Part shown: piece by piece, positions 1-7,537 of the stretch
Numbering within the stretch: the first letter of the stretch is position 1
Layout of the letters: each line of letters starts with the position of its first letter
Source of the DNA: Bifidobacterium sp.
Lineage (GTDB): Bacteria; Actinomycetota; Actinomycetes; Actinomycetales; Bifidobacteriaceae
Assembly: GCF_022647885.1 (NCBI RefSeq)
Contig: NZ_JALCLM010000001.1
Span: forward strand, 992,001-1,056,000
Length of the DNA: 64,000 nt
Reading direction: 5' to 3'
Program-made: the position numbers and the translations under genes
Notes under the pieces: model-generated
Told to the model about the DNA's origin: nothing
What the model saw: the letters and a program-made list of their open reading frames with translations, nothing else
Database searches by the model: none

Positions 1-1
1 A

Positions 2-790
2 GGATTAACCGTCGATTCTTGGAACGAAGATTTTACACAAGCGGATTCATATCGTGGTCTTAATGCAAATATGCACACAGTCGAAGCATTTCTTGCACTC
101 GCGGATGTACTTCATCAAGAAGAGTGGCGCAGGCGAGCTGGCAGAATCATCACCAGAGTCCTAGCTTGGGCAGAGCATAACCAGTGGCGTATCCCAGAAC
201 ATTTCACGAGCGAATGGGAGCCATTGCTTGAATTCAACAATGATAAGAGAGACGATCAGTTCAAACCCTATGGCGCCACCCCAGGGCATGGCATCGAATG
301 GTCACGGCTTATTACGCAGTATGCACTCAGTGCAGAATCGATTCCAAGCAGAGAACGAGACCGTCTTATTATCTTGGCTAGGCAACTGTTTGGAACAGCG
401 CTTCACGATGCTTGGGCTAGCGCTCGCGGGAATCATCAAGGGCTGAGCTACACCACAGATTGGCAGGGAAACACGGTGGTGGGTGATCGTATGCACTGGA
501 CCTTAGCTGAAGCTGTTAATGCTGCTGCCACTCTATATACAGTGACCGGCGATGAGGAATATGCCGACTGGTATCGCGTGTTCTGGCAATTTATTGATGA
601 GTATCTAGTCGACCACGTTAACGGTTCCTGGTTCCATCAACTCAATGCTGAAAATCAAGTAATTGCAACGGTATGGAAAGGGAAACCTGATCTGTATCAC
701 GCTGTGCAAGCAACACTCATACCGCAGTTGAGCCCCTCGATGTCTGTAGCATCCGCCCTGAAAGCTCAGCTTGAATCCATCTCTTTGTAA
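2..790 (+). CDS. AGE-family sugar epimerase/isomerase, 3' part
   Basis: The reading frame is open from base 2, so the gene starts outside the window and its N-terminus is missing; the ATG at 71 is internal. The product resembles the N-acylglucosamine 2-epimerase / mannose isomerase / YihS superfamily, (alpha/alpha)6-barrel enzymes that interconvert aldoses and ketoses or epimerise at C2. Visible family signatures are RGLNANMHTVEAF just after the window edge, GHGIEWSRL near the middle and MHWTLAEAVNAAATL further on, each carrying a conserved active-site-type histidine or its surroundings, and a C-terminal WKGKPDLYHAVQ. The exact substrate (mannose, N-acylglucosamine or another sugar) cannot be fixed from this fragment. 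It converges with the SDR gene that follows. Confidence 0.85.
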   Translation, partial: GLTVDSWNEDFTQADSYRGLNANMHTVEAFLALADVLHQEEWRRRAGRIITRVLAWAEHNQWRIPEHFTSEWEPLLEFNNDKRDDQFKPYGATPGHGIEWSRLITQYALSAESIPSRERDRLIILARQLFGTALHDAWASARGNHQGLSYTTDWQGNTVVGDRMHWTLAEAVNAAATLYTVTGDEEYADWYRVFWQFIDEYLVDHVNGSWFHQLNAENQVIATVWKGKPDLYHAVQATLIPQLSPSMSVASALKAQLESISL

Positions 791-825
791 AACTCAACTC
801 GGCATGAGAATGTGCGCTCAGTGCT

Positions 826-1587
826 TCACTCTTGCACTGGCTGACCGCTATAAATCTCGAAGCCTGCAGAGACGGGTATATTTTCTCCGGTGATGGGATT
901 GGATTCATCAGAAGCCAGGAAGTACATGGTTCGCGCAACATCTTCTGGCTGAACTAGCCTGCCCAGAGGGCTGGCCTGCGTGAAGTCATCGATGACTGGC
1001 TGAGGATTGCTTTTGAACATCGGAGTCATTGTTGGTCCAGGATTAACATTATTCACGCGAATGCCATATTTTCCATAGTCAAGAGCCATAGCTCGCACCA
1101 GATTTACGACTGCACCTTTTGCTGCGTTATACACAGCCATGTTGTAGTCCCCCTGAAGACCGGGAATTGAAGCGGTGTTAACAATCGTTCCTGATTTACG
1201 TTCTATCATTTCTGGCACGAATGCCTTAGTTGTCAGAAAAATGGACTTCACATCAGTAGCCATAACCCGATCCCACGTAACTTCATCGAGTTCATGGACT
1301 GCACCTTTGGCAAAAATACCTGCGTTATTAATTACACTGTGGACTTGATGGAATTTGCGGTGAGTTGCTTCGGCAAGGTTGTTGACAGATTCCTCGCTAG
1401 AAACATCGCATTGTTCAAATGCCACTCGCTCAGGAGTAAATTGCGCAGATAGTTCGTTATATACTTCCTCACCCAGTGAAGCGTTGAAGTCGGCCATCAT
1501 GACATTCCAACCTTTGTTCAGGAACTGCTTCGAAGCACTTAATCCAATACCTGATACTCCGCCGGTGATTACGACTGTGTTGCTCAT
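826..1587 (-). CDS. SDR-family NAD(P)-dependent oxidoreductase
   Basis: Classical short-chain dehydrogenase/reductase of about 253 residues, the usual length. The N-terminal Rossmann motif TGGVSGIG binds the NAD(P) cofactor, NNAG follows near residue 90, and the catalytic Ser and YNAAK (Tyr/Lys) lie near residues 140-160; the C-terminal part carries NPGPTMTPM, typical of classical SDRs. The enzyme probably reduces a sugar or alcohol/ketone in the cytosol; the substrate is unknown. I take the ATG at 1587, six bases after AGGGG, rather than the TTG one codon earlier. It converges on the upstream sugar isomerase, which hints at carbohydrate metabolism, but only weakly. Confidence 0.88.
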   Translation of the reverse strand: MSNTVVITGGVSGIGLSASKQFLNKGWNVMMADFNASLGEEVYNELSAQFTPERVAFEQCDVSSEESVNNLAEATHRKFHQVHSVINNAGIFAKGAVHELDEVTWDRVMATDVKSIFLTTKAFVPEMIERKSGTIVNTASIPGLQGDYNMAVYNAAKGAVVNLVRAMALDYGKYGIRVNNVNPGPTMTPMFKSNPQPVIDDFTQASPLGRLVQPEDVARTMYFLASDESNPITGENIPVSAGFEIYSGQPVQE

Positions 1588-1875
1588 CAACTGCCCCTAT
1601 CTCAAAAGAAAAAGTCTGACCGCATAAAGCTTGGTTCTAGTGCTACTTCTGAACTGCAGTTCGCTTCTCAGCCATGGCGTCACCCGACCAGATAACAGCG
1701 ATCGCATGTTCTGTGATGCTGCACCGCCGAATTGTGCTGATTACTTTTTGGAGTAGAACTATGTGAAACACCGTAGTGCTGCTGGTTGACGTATGAATCC
1801 GCTGGATGCTCTTCGAGGGATATAGGTCGATTGTTGTGAACTGGTGATGATGTCTGCGTAGAAAGGGCGACTGGA

Positions 1876-3189
1876 ATGAGCAAAAGAGCACATCTTTGGC
1901 GCTCTCAAGGATACCTAGCATGGTTTACAGCCGACACCGCTGTGGCTGTTGGATCGACTTTACGCGGTTTTGCAATTCCGCTCATTGCCTTTTCTGTTTC
2001 ACAGTCTTTGGCGACGGCAGGCTGGATCTCAACACTTTCGCTGGCTTTGCAGCAGATATGCGAGCTCTTTGGTGGCACTATTGTTGACAGACATCTCCGT
2101 AAACCGATGATTATTGGTAATGCTGTGATGCAGATGGTCCTGTGGTCTGTGGTGACAGTGCTTATGGTCAGTGGACGACTGACTATGTTCATACTGTTTG
2201 GCATTGTTGCGCTCTCTGCATGCACCACAGGTCTAATCGGTCAAGCTACCGATGCTGCTTTACGTTCGATTATCAGCATGCAAGACTATTCGAAGGCTAG
2301 AAGTATCAATGAAGGCCGCGATGCCACTATTAACATGGCGGGTAGCCCGATTGGTGGCATTTTGTATGGCATCCAACCCTGGTTACCATTTCTGTGCTCT
2401 GCTATCGTCTACGCAATAGCTGGTGGCAGCGCTTTGCGGTTGCATATGCATGAGCATCTGCATGCACCGGAAGAATCGGAACAGAGCATTGTTAACGATG
2501 CTGCTGCTGAGGCTCAGAATATTATTCACCACAGTACTGAGCAGGCAAGTGCTAGACAGCCATCGTTCCTCAGCGATTTTTTACAAGGGTGGAAGTGGTC
2601 TTTTCACACGCGTCGAATTCCGCTAATCATTGCAGCAGCGAGCTTAATCAACTTCGGACTTTCTGGTATTCAATATACGGTTCAACTTCATTTGATTAAT
2701 ATCAGCACGCAACCTTTCCGCATTGGATTGATGGACACAGGAGTGTGCATTGGTATGCTTATTGGTTCCATTGTGGCCAATCGTCTCAGCGACAACATTC
2801 ATGTGGGCAAGGCTATGGTGGTTGCCTTTTCAATGTCAGTCTTATGTGTGCTGCCAATGCTGTTTAACCATAGTTATTGGGTGATATTCATTTTCTATGC
2901 GCTTTTGGCATCGCCATTTCCCATAGTGAATTCCATGCTCTTTGGTTTTGTCTTCTCTAAAACTGATGAAACCCTACAGGGTCGAGTGGCCACAGTAATC
3001 TCTGCACCTGCTCAGATGCTTTCCATGTGGTGTAGTGGAATCGCTGGCATGCTCCTTCCCGCGGTAGGTTTTACCGTAACTGCGGGGTTTTTCCTTATAG
3101 CACTCGTAGTAAGTGCTCTAATTGCAACATTCTCGTCTGCAATTAACGACATCCCGCGATCGAGTGAATGGTCGAAGGCCGAGCTTTAG
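1876..3189 (+). CDS. MFS transporter (first of two paralogues)
   Basis: Major facilitator protein of 437 residues with about twelve hydrophobic segments and a charged loop of about 45 residues (near 190-235) between the two halves. The loop between TM2 and TM3 has the GGTIVDRHLRKP form of MFS motif A, and EGRDATINMAGSPIGG lies before TM5. This layout matches the MFS family of drug or macrolide exporters in Gram-positives. GAAAGGG stands just before the ATG. It is clearly paralogous to the transporter at 4103-5380 (shared AWFTADTA, EGRDATIN, LQGRV and a related C-terminus). The substrate is unknown. It is probably a partner of the ArsR-like regulator downstream, although no copy of that operator was seen in its own promoter. 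Confidence 0.85.
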   Translation: MSKRAHLWRSQGYLAWFTADTAVAVGSTLRGFAIPLIAFSVSQSLATAGWISTLSLALQQICELFGGTIVDRHLRKPMIIGNAVMQMVLWSVVTVLMVSGRLTMFILFGIVALSACTTGLIGQATDAALRSIISMQDYSKARSINEGRDATINMAGSPIGGILYGIQPWLPFLCSAIVYAIAGGSALRLHMHEHLHAPEESEQSIVNDAAAEAQNIIHHSTEQASARQPSFLSDFLQGWKWSFHTRRIPLIIAAASLINFGLSGIQYTVQLHLINISTQPFRIGLMDTGVCIGMLIGSIVANRLSDNIHVGKAMVVAFSMSVLCVLPMLFNHSYWVIFIFYALLASPFPIVNSMLFGFVFSKTDETLQGRVATVISAPAQMLSMWCSGIAGMLLPAVGFTVTAGFFLIALVVSALIATFSSAINDIPRSSEWSKAEL

Positions 3190-3494
3190 GTGATCCTCGT
3201 ACGCTCTGATGCGTATTTGGTGTGGGGCTTATTCGGCACGATGTGTAGGCATGGTAGTGCTGCCAAGGTGTGTAGCGAAGAACGAGAGTGTAGGTTCCCA
3301 TGCGCGAGCGCATTCCTGTGCATTCTGGTGTTGTCGCTTATCTCTCGAATATTCTGCTGAGACATGAAATCTCAAAGGATGAGTATCCCGAATAGCGGAT
3401 TGTTTCCTTGCCTGACTGCAGAAGTCACTGAATGACAATAACTATTGCACAACTAGAATTGTACAATTATTCTTGTGGTGTTACTGTACGTGTT
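3190..3494. other. intergenic region upstream of the ArsR-like gene
   Basis: About 300 bases without a supported gene. Only the last 50 bases hold something definite: the promoter and palindromic operator described separately. A short minus-strand ORF here has no start signal or recognisable product and is not called. Confidence 0.5.
3445..3477 (+). promoter_or_regulatory. promoter with embedded palindromic operator of the ArsR-like gene
   Basis: TTGCAC (3445-3450) and TATTCT (3468-3473) are separated by exactly 17 bases, a good sigma70-type promoter ending about 20 bases before the likely ATG at 3495. The perfect 12-bp palindrome AATTGTACAATT (3457-3468) sits in the spacer. The arms CACAA (3448-3452) and TTGTG (3473-3477) are centred on the same point, giving a 30-bp interrupted palindrome. 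A dimeric repressor bound here would block RNA polymerase, so I infer autorepression by the downstream winged-helix protein. Confidence 0.6.
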
Positions 3495-4115
3495 ATGACT
3501 CAAGAACAATCAGATGAGCACGCCAGAGATAGCGATGCCATTGCAACTATTAATCAGGATTCAATCTTGCTCGCAGTGGCTAATCCCTTGCGTATGCGTA
3601 TTTTGGGTCTATTGCGTATTCAAGGAGAAAAGAACGTAGGGCAAATCAGTGAATTGATTGGTGTAGCACCAGGCAGCGTGAGTTTTCATCTGCGCAAACT
3701 TGCCGAAGCAGGCATGGTGCAACAGGATGTCAAGCCGCAGGGTGATGCACGTAAGAGCTGGTGGAAAGCGACCTACCAAGCAATGCGTCCTGCGGTACGA
3801 GATGATGAAGATCATGAGCAACAGGACCGCGATGGTGAAGATGCCAATTATGCCTACCGTCGTGCAGTTGCCGTTGCTTATGAATCCGTGTACGAACGGT
3901 ATCTGGATGCCCTGCCTGATCTGCCTAGACAATGGCAAGCCGTAGGGTTAAGTGAGGACAGGACCATCGAACTCACTCCTGAGGAAACTGAGGAAATGAG
4001 TCGTGATTTCGACGAGTTGGCCCGAAAGTGGGAAGAACGTGCACGTAGCGCGTCGAACCATGAAGGCAAACGTCAGGTCGCTCTGATTTTGCAGGCATTC
4101 CCATGGATTCCCTGA
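3495..4115 (+). CDS. ArsR-like winged-helix transcriptional regulator
   Basis: A DNA-binding regulator of 206 residues. The HTH lies near residues 20-75 (ANPLRMRILGLL, then VAPGSVSFHLRKLAEAGMV), the form seen in ArsR/HTH_20-type regulators that sit beside MFS exporters. The C-terminal half is acidic and helical, probably for dimerisation or ligand sensing; no metal-binding cysteine pair is visible. The frame stays open back to an ATG at 3432, but that would place the promoter and operator inside the coding region, so 3495 is preferred; no strong SD precedes either, and the leader would be short. The 3' end overlaps the next MFS gene by 13 bases, indicating translational coupling. Probable role: repressor of the linked exporters. 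Confidence 0.8.
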   Translation: MTQEQSDEHARDSDAIATINQDSILLAVANPLRMRILGLLRIQGEKNVGQISELIGVAPGSVSFHLRKLAEAGMVQQDVKPQGDARKSWWKATYQAMRPAVRDDEDHEQQDRDGEDANYAYRRAVAVAYESVYERYLDALPDLPRQWQAVGLSEDRTIELTPEETEEMSRDFDELARKWEERARSASNHEGKRQVALILQAFPWIP

Positions 4116-5380
4116 TTTCAGGCGGGCACAAGTCCCGCTCTTCTTCGACATCTCTTTGGCATACACCACAATATAAGGCATGGTTTACCGCTGATACTGC
4201 TTCTGCTGCGGGGGCAGCGATGCAAGGATTTGCGATTGCGCTGGTCTCGTTTAAACTCTCAGGTTCGGTGGTTAGCGCGGGATGGCTTACTACGCTTACA
4301 CGTGTGCTGCAGCAATTTGCCAATCTCTTCGGTGGCACATTCATCGACAGACACGGACGTAAATTGCTCATCATCGTTAATGGGGTGAGCGAAGCAATCC
4401 TCTGGGGAGCGGTTTTCATACTGCTGTTTCGTGGATCTCTGACCTTCTGGGGATTCGCGGTACTAGTTATGTGCTCCTCACTGATCAATGGTTTTCTGGG
4501 TGGTGCGACAGATGCTGCTCTCCGCTCAATTATCGAGCTTCATGACTATCCGAAAGCCAAAAGTATTAACGAAGGAAGAGATGCGACAATCAACATTGCT
4601 GGCAGTCCCTTAGGTGGTGTGCTCTATGGTGTGGCTCCTTGGCTGCCGTTCCTCATTGCCGCTCTGCTTTACGCGTTGGCTGGAGTGTCGGCTACGCGAA
4701 TCGCATCTGATCGACATCAGCAGCAGACAAGCGAAAAGCAGCTGTGCAAACAATCTTTTCGTGTTGACTTCAAGTCTGGTTGGCGCTATGTATTTACCAG
4801 CAGATTGCTAGTGGTGCTTATCGTGGTGACAGCGTTATTTAACTTAGCTGTTAATGGGGTGCAATACGCCATTGAACTGTTCCTGGTGAGTGAGCATACC
4901 AACACCTTTCTTATTGGATTGATTAGCACGAGCACCTGTGTTGGTGTGCTACTTGGCGCCTTCATCGCTGGCAAACTCAGTGAAATAACTCCAGTCGGTA
5001 TCAGCATTATTACAGCGCTAGTCCTAACGCTTGTTGCTTGTCTGCCACTGATGTTTAATACGTCATATGTGCTTGTGTTGGTCTGTACGGCACTCATTGG
5101 ATTGCCTTGTCCTATGTACAACGCTGTATGTCTTGGCTTTATATTTGCCAAAACTCCTAATGAGCTACAGGGCAGAGTGAAATCTGCTATGTCCGTTAGC
5201 GTTCAGACACTTTCGATCTTCAGTAGTGCTATCGCAGGAATGCTGCTTGGTCGTGTGGGCTTTTCGGCTGCAATATTGGTTTTTGCCATACCTCTTGCCG
5301 TTGCTATTGTCATCGCACTCATGTCACGGCAGATTTCGACTATTCCTGCTGCTAGCCATTGGGAACAGACCAAGCTCTAA
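4103..5380 (+). CDS. MFS transporter (second of two paralogues)
   Basis: Twelve-helix major facilitator of 425 residues, overlapping the end of the regulator gene by 13 bases and so almost certainly cotranscribed with it. Motif A appears as GGTFIDRHGRK after TM2; EGRDATINIAGSPLGG and the hydrophobic C-terminal half align well by eye with the transporter at 1876-3189, but the central cytoplasmic loop is shorter. The two genes look like a tandem duplication flanking a regulator. Likely a proton-driven exporter of a drug or antimicrobial in the cytoplasmic membrane; the substrate cannot be inferred. Confidence 0.86.
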   Translation: MDSLISGGHKSRSSSTSLWHTPQYKAWFTADTASAAGAAMQGFAIALVSFKLSGSVVSAGWLTTLTRVLQQFANLFGGTFIDRHGRKLLIIVNGVSEAILWGAVFILLFRGSLTFWGFAVLVMCSSLINGFLGGATDAALRSIIELHDYPKAKSINEGRDATINIAGSPLGGVLYGVAPWLPFLIAALLYALAGVSATRIASDRHQQQTSEKQLCKQSFRVDFKSGWRYVFTSRLLVVLIVVTALFNLAVNGVQYAIELFLVSEHTNTFLIGLISTSTCVGVLLGAFIAGKLSEITPVGISIITALVLTLVACLPLMFNTSYVLVLVCTALIGLPCPMYNAVCLGFIFAKTPNELQGRVKSAMSVSVQTLSIFSSAIAGMLLGRVGFSAAILVFAIPLAVAIVIALMSRQISTIPAASHWEQTKL

Positions 5381-5410
5381 TGTGGCTGGCAGCTGTGCGT
5401 AGTGTGTCAT

Positions 5411-5446
5411 AGCAAAAACCGCGGCCGCTGATGTGCGGCCACGGTT
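5411..5446 (-). terminator. Rho-independent terminator of the tRNA gene
   Basis: Read on the minus strand, an inverted repeat of about 12 bp (AACCGTGGCCGC / GCGGCCGCGGTT, one G-T pair) with a 6-nt loop is followed by TTTTTG. It lies just downstream of the tRNA 3' end. On the plus strand there is no T tract, so it serves the tRNA rather than the MFS gene. Confidence 0.8.
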
Positions 5447-5448
5447 CG

Positions 5449-5525
5449 TGGTGGGGCCTCAGGGGCTTGAACCCTGGACCGAACGATTATGAGTCGTTTG
5501 CTCTAACCGACTGAGCTAAGGCCCC
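5449..5525 (-). tRNA. tRNA with CAU anticodon (Ile2 or elongator Met)
   Basis: On the minus strand a complete cloverleaf runs from GGGGCCT to AGGCCCC with discriminator A and an encoded CCA. The D arm is GCTCAGTCGGTTAGAGC, the anticodon stem-loop ACGACTCATAATCGT, and the T arm includes GGTTCAAGCC. The anticodon is CAU. CTTAGCTCAG and the CGACTCATAATCG stem resemble the lysidine-modified minor isoleucine tRNA (tRNA-Ile2, TilS substrate) of other bacteria more than elongator tRNA-Met, but identity cannot be settled by eye. It lacks the initiator hallmarks. Confidence 0.9.
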
Positions 5526-5711
5526 AATTGGCGAGAAGCCAACTTAGCTATGTTAGCAAAGCCTACTTACTGCGCAAGTGCTGTCGTGTGGCGCTTCGGA
5601 TAGATACATGTTCATAGCTAAACCATAAAGATATATCTATCCGATGTGGTGACTGCTTGTGAGGTTCGTGGGTGAGCTATCTGTCTTGCCTCAATAGCAA
5701 GTTACCGATAA

Positions 5712-6347
5712 TCAGTCGCTGATACCACGCACAGCTCGGCCTGACGCAAACTTATCCAGAGCACCAGTTTTAGCAATCGCCAAGTAGAGATACCAGCTCA
5801 TCACACCGCCGATGAGGATGCCGCCAATGATTTCGCAAACCATGTGAATGATGCCTCGTGGACTGATGAGCGCGACGCCTTGGTATTGGAAGAACAACAA
5901 ATACAAGCCATATTCAATGGCAACCAAGAATCCTGACAATATAGTGACACTAAGTGTCCAACGCTTGTATAGGAATATTGCGAAAGCAATTTCTGCACTC
6001 AACCCCTGTAGCGCTGCAGACAGGAACACGAAGCCGAATGAAAATTGGTTGCCTAGCAACATCTCCACGGCGCTGCCTACTAGATTGACATATATTGCTG
6101 CTCCTGGCTTGCGAATAATTAACAGCGCCAGAGGTCCGGAAAAGTACCAAACCGCGTGAAAAAGACTTCCTAAACCTGGCAATATTGCCGCCATCATAGG
6201 AAATAACCAAGCTGAAACGTAATTGAATCCCCAAAATACTAAACCGCAGGCGACGCCAATAGCAGATGAAACGGCTATATCCATCGGCCGCCACCGTAAT
6301 AATGTGCGTGTCTGTGTAGTGATGTTATTTGGTGTAATTGTGGTCAT
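5712..6347 (-). CDS. YkoE-type ECF transporter S component (thiamine precursor)
   Basis: A 211-residue integral membrane protein with about five or six hydrophobic helices. WRPMDIAVSSAIGVACGLVFW, the IIRKPGAA segment, EMLLGNQFSFG and LQGLSAEIAFA match the YkoE family, the substrate-binding (S) subunit of energy-coupling-factor transporters for hydroxymethylpyrimidine or thiamine. The ATG at 6347 is preceded by AGAGGGG at 9 bases and is preferred to a TTG far upstream. The usual partners (YkoD-like double ATPase and YkoC-like T subunit) are not adjacent: the gene stands alone, followed by a tRNA, so it may use a module encoded elsewhere. Its upstream region lacks a recognisable TPP riboswitch and carries a different structured leader. 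Confidence 0.8.
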   Translation of the reverse strand: MTTITPNNITTQTRTLLRWRPMDIAVSSAIGVACGLVFWGFNYVSAWLFPMMAAILPGLGSLFHAVWYFSGPLALLIIRKPGAAIYVNLVGSAVEMLLGNQFSFGFVFLSAALQGLSAEIAFAIFLYKRWTLSVTILSGFLVAIEYGLYLLFFQYQGVALISPRGIIHMVCEIIGGILIGGVMSWYLYLAIAKTGALDKFASGRAVRGISD

Positions 6348-6484
6348 GGGACGGTACCCCTCTGGAACGCTTGCGCACAGTATTGTCTTATTTTCGGCGT
6401 TGCAGGGGATTGTGTGCAATCATCTCACAACGCTTCACGCTCCTTGACCTGCGCAAACGGGCGGGAGCGCCGAGCAATACTGTA
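6348..6484 (-). promoter_or_regulatory. structured leader of the YkoE-like gene, candidate cis-regulatory RNA
   Basis: Minus-strand transcript. The 9-bp arms ACAGTATTG (6483-6475) and CAATACTGT (6385-6377) enclose 89 nt. Inside are two arms: CGCTCC/GGAGCG (6469-6464 with 6443-6438), and GCGTTG/CAACGC (6433-6428 with 6402-6397) capped by GATTG-CACA-CAATC (6421-6408). This is a three-way junction. CCCCT in the second arm (6408-6404) is complementary to AGGGG of the SD (6361-6357), offering a way to mask translation. None of the TPP consensus blocks is seen. All pairings were found by eye. Confidence 0.4.
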
Positions 6485-6805
6485 TCAGCGCTATGTGCTG
6501 TGATTGTGGCAATGGTCGCTGTGGTGGGCACCGGATTGACTCCCGTGAGGACCGATACCAGACTTGATATATGTATGGTTTGGAAATGGCATCGCTTATT
6601 GGGCATACAAGTGTGTTTCACCGCATACTTCGTGAATGGTGGTAACAATGGCACAATGGTATGCGAGGATTTCATAACTTGTGCAAATCGACTAGTAAGC
6701 CTGCTGTGTACATACGCAGTAGCAGCACTAACATTGTGCAAGTCGTGATGCTCTATAGATAGCGATTGGTGAGCAACACACAACAGGAATGGTGGCAGTA
6801 ACTAT
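6485..6805. other. intergenic region between the divergent YkoE-like and tsaC-like genes
   Basis: About 320 bases in which I recognise no gene. Overlapping ORFs on both strands (up to about 136 codons) have no start signals and no family resemblance. Promoters for both flanking genes must lie here, but none stands out. Confidence 0.4.
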
Positions 6806-7537
6806 ATGGCAAGTGGCGAATCTGAACGAGTGCGTCCGATTACTCCAGAAACCTTGTCTCTGGCTGCGAAGCTGATTCAGCGTGGAGAAATCATCGTTAT
6901 GCCTACGGACACTGTATACGGGGTGGCCGCTGATCCTTTTAATGAGCAGGCAATCGATCGGATATTTCAAGCCAAGCAACGGCCTCGCACAAAAGCGCTG
7001 CAGGTATTACTGCCATCTGTGGAAGCAATTGATGAGCTGTTTCTAGAGTTACCAGCTCCTTTGGATGTTCTTGCCAACGCATTCTTGCCTGGAGCATTTT
7101 CGCCGATTTGTGAGGCACAAGCGAAATGCACATTGGTAACGATACATGAAGTTGGAAATCTTAAAACTCAAGGAGTCAGAGTTCCTGATTCCAAAGCTTG
7201 TAGACAAGTGTTGAGAGCGACTGGACCTTTGGCAGCATCTAGCGCAAACCGTTCGGGATTACCTAGTGCTCAGACAGCACAAGAAGCTTATGAGCAGTTG
7301 GGCGATAGCGTGGCATTGTATCTTGACGCTGGCGCTACGCCTGGCCCTGTTGCCAGCACAGTAGTTGCTGCCAGTCAAAGTGGAGCTGATGGGATTGAGA
7401 TACTGAGAGCAGGCGTAATTTCTGAAGAGTCTATCCGTGCCGCTTTAGCAAGTGCTTTAGGTGATCATAGGCGTAACAGTGATTCTGAAAACATTGACCA
7501 AACAGTCGCCGAAAACATGGGGAACGCACAGGCATGA
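6806..7537 (+). CDS. L-threonylcarbamoyladenylate synthase (Sua5/YrdC family)
   Basis: Catalyses formation of threonylcarbamoyl-AMP from threonine, bicarbonate and ATP, the first step of t6A37 modification of ANN-decoding tRNAs. The 243-residue cytosolic protein has the YrdC fold: MPTDTVYGVAADPF, the binding motif KQRPRTKAL near residue 55, and SSANRSG near residue 145. It lacks the C-terminal Sua5 domain, so it is closer to the TsaC form; the last 25 residues are an unconserved tail. The next gene starts within its stop codon (ATGA overlap), giving the pair tsaC-wecA also found in other actinobacteria; the release factor genes that often precede it are not present here. Confidence 0.9.
   Translation: MASGESERVRPITPETLSLAAKLIQRGEIIVMPTDTVYGVAADPFNEQAIDRIFQAKQRPRTKALQVLLPSVEAIDELFLELPAPLDVLANAFLPGAFSPICEAQAKCTLVTIHEVGNLKTQGVRVPDSKACRQVLRATGPLAASSANRSGLPSAQTAQEAYEQLGDSVALYLDAGATPGPVASTVVAASQSGADGIEILRAGVISEESIRAALASALGDHRRNSDSENIDQTVAENMGNAQA

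Noticed and set aside
1643..1921. 92-codon minus-strand ORF between SDR and MFS genes
   Set aside because: No start signal or family match, and it overlaps the start of the MFS gene.
3973..4488. 171-codon minus-strand ORF across the regulator and second MFS gene
   Set aside because: Overlaps two well-supported genes and has no recognisable domain.
6377..6483. TPP riboswitch before the YkoE-like gene
   Set aside because: Expected from the family, but CTGAGA and GGTAAT-type blocks in the right order are missing; reported instead as an unclassified structured leader.
6338..6748. 136-codon plus-strand ORF in the ykoE leader region
   Set aside because: It overlaps the 5' end of the YkoE-like gene, lacks an SD, and resembles no family; the region fits better as leader and promoter DNA.
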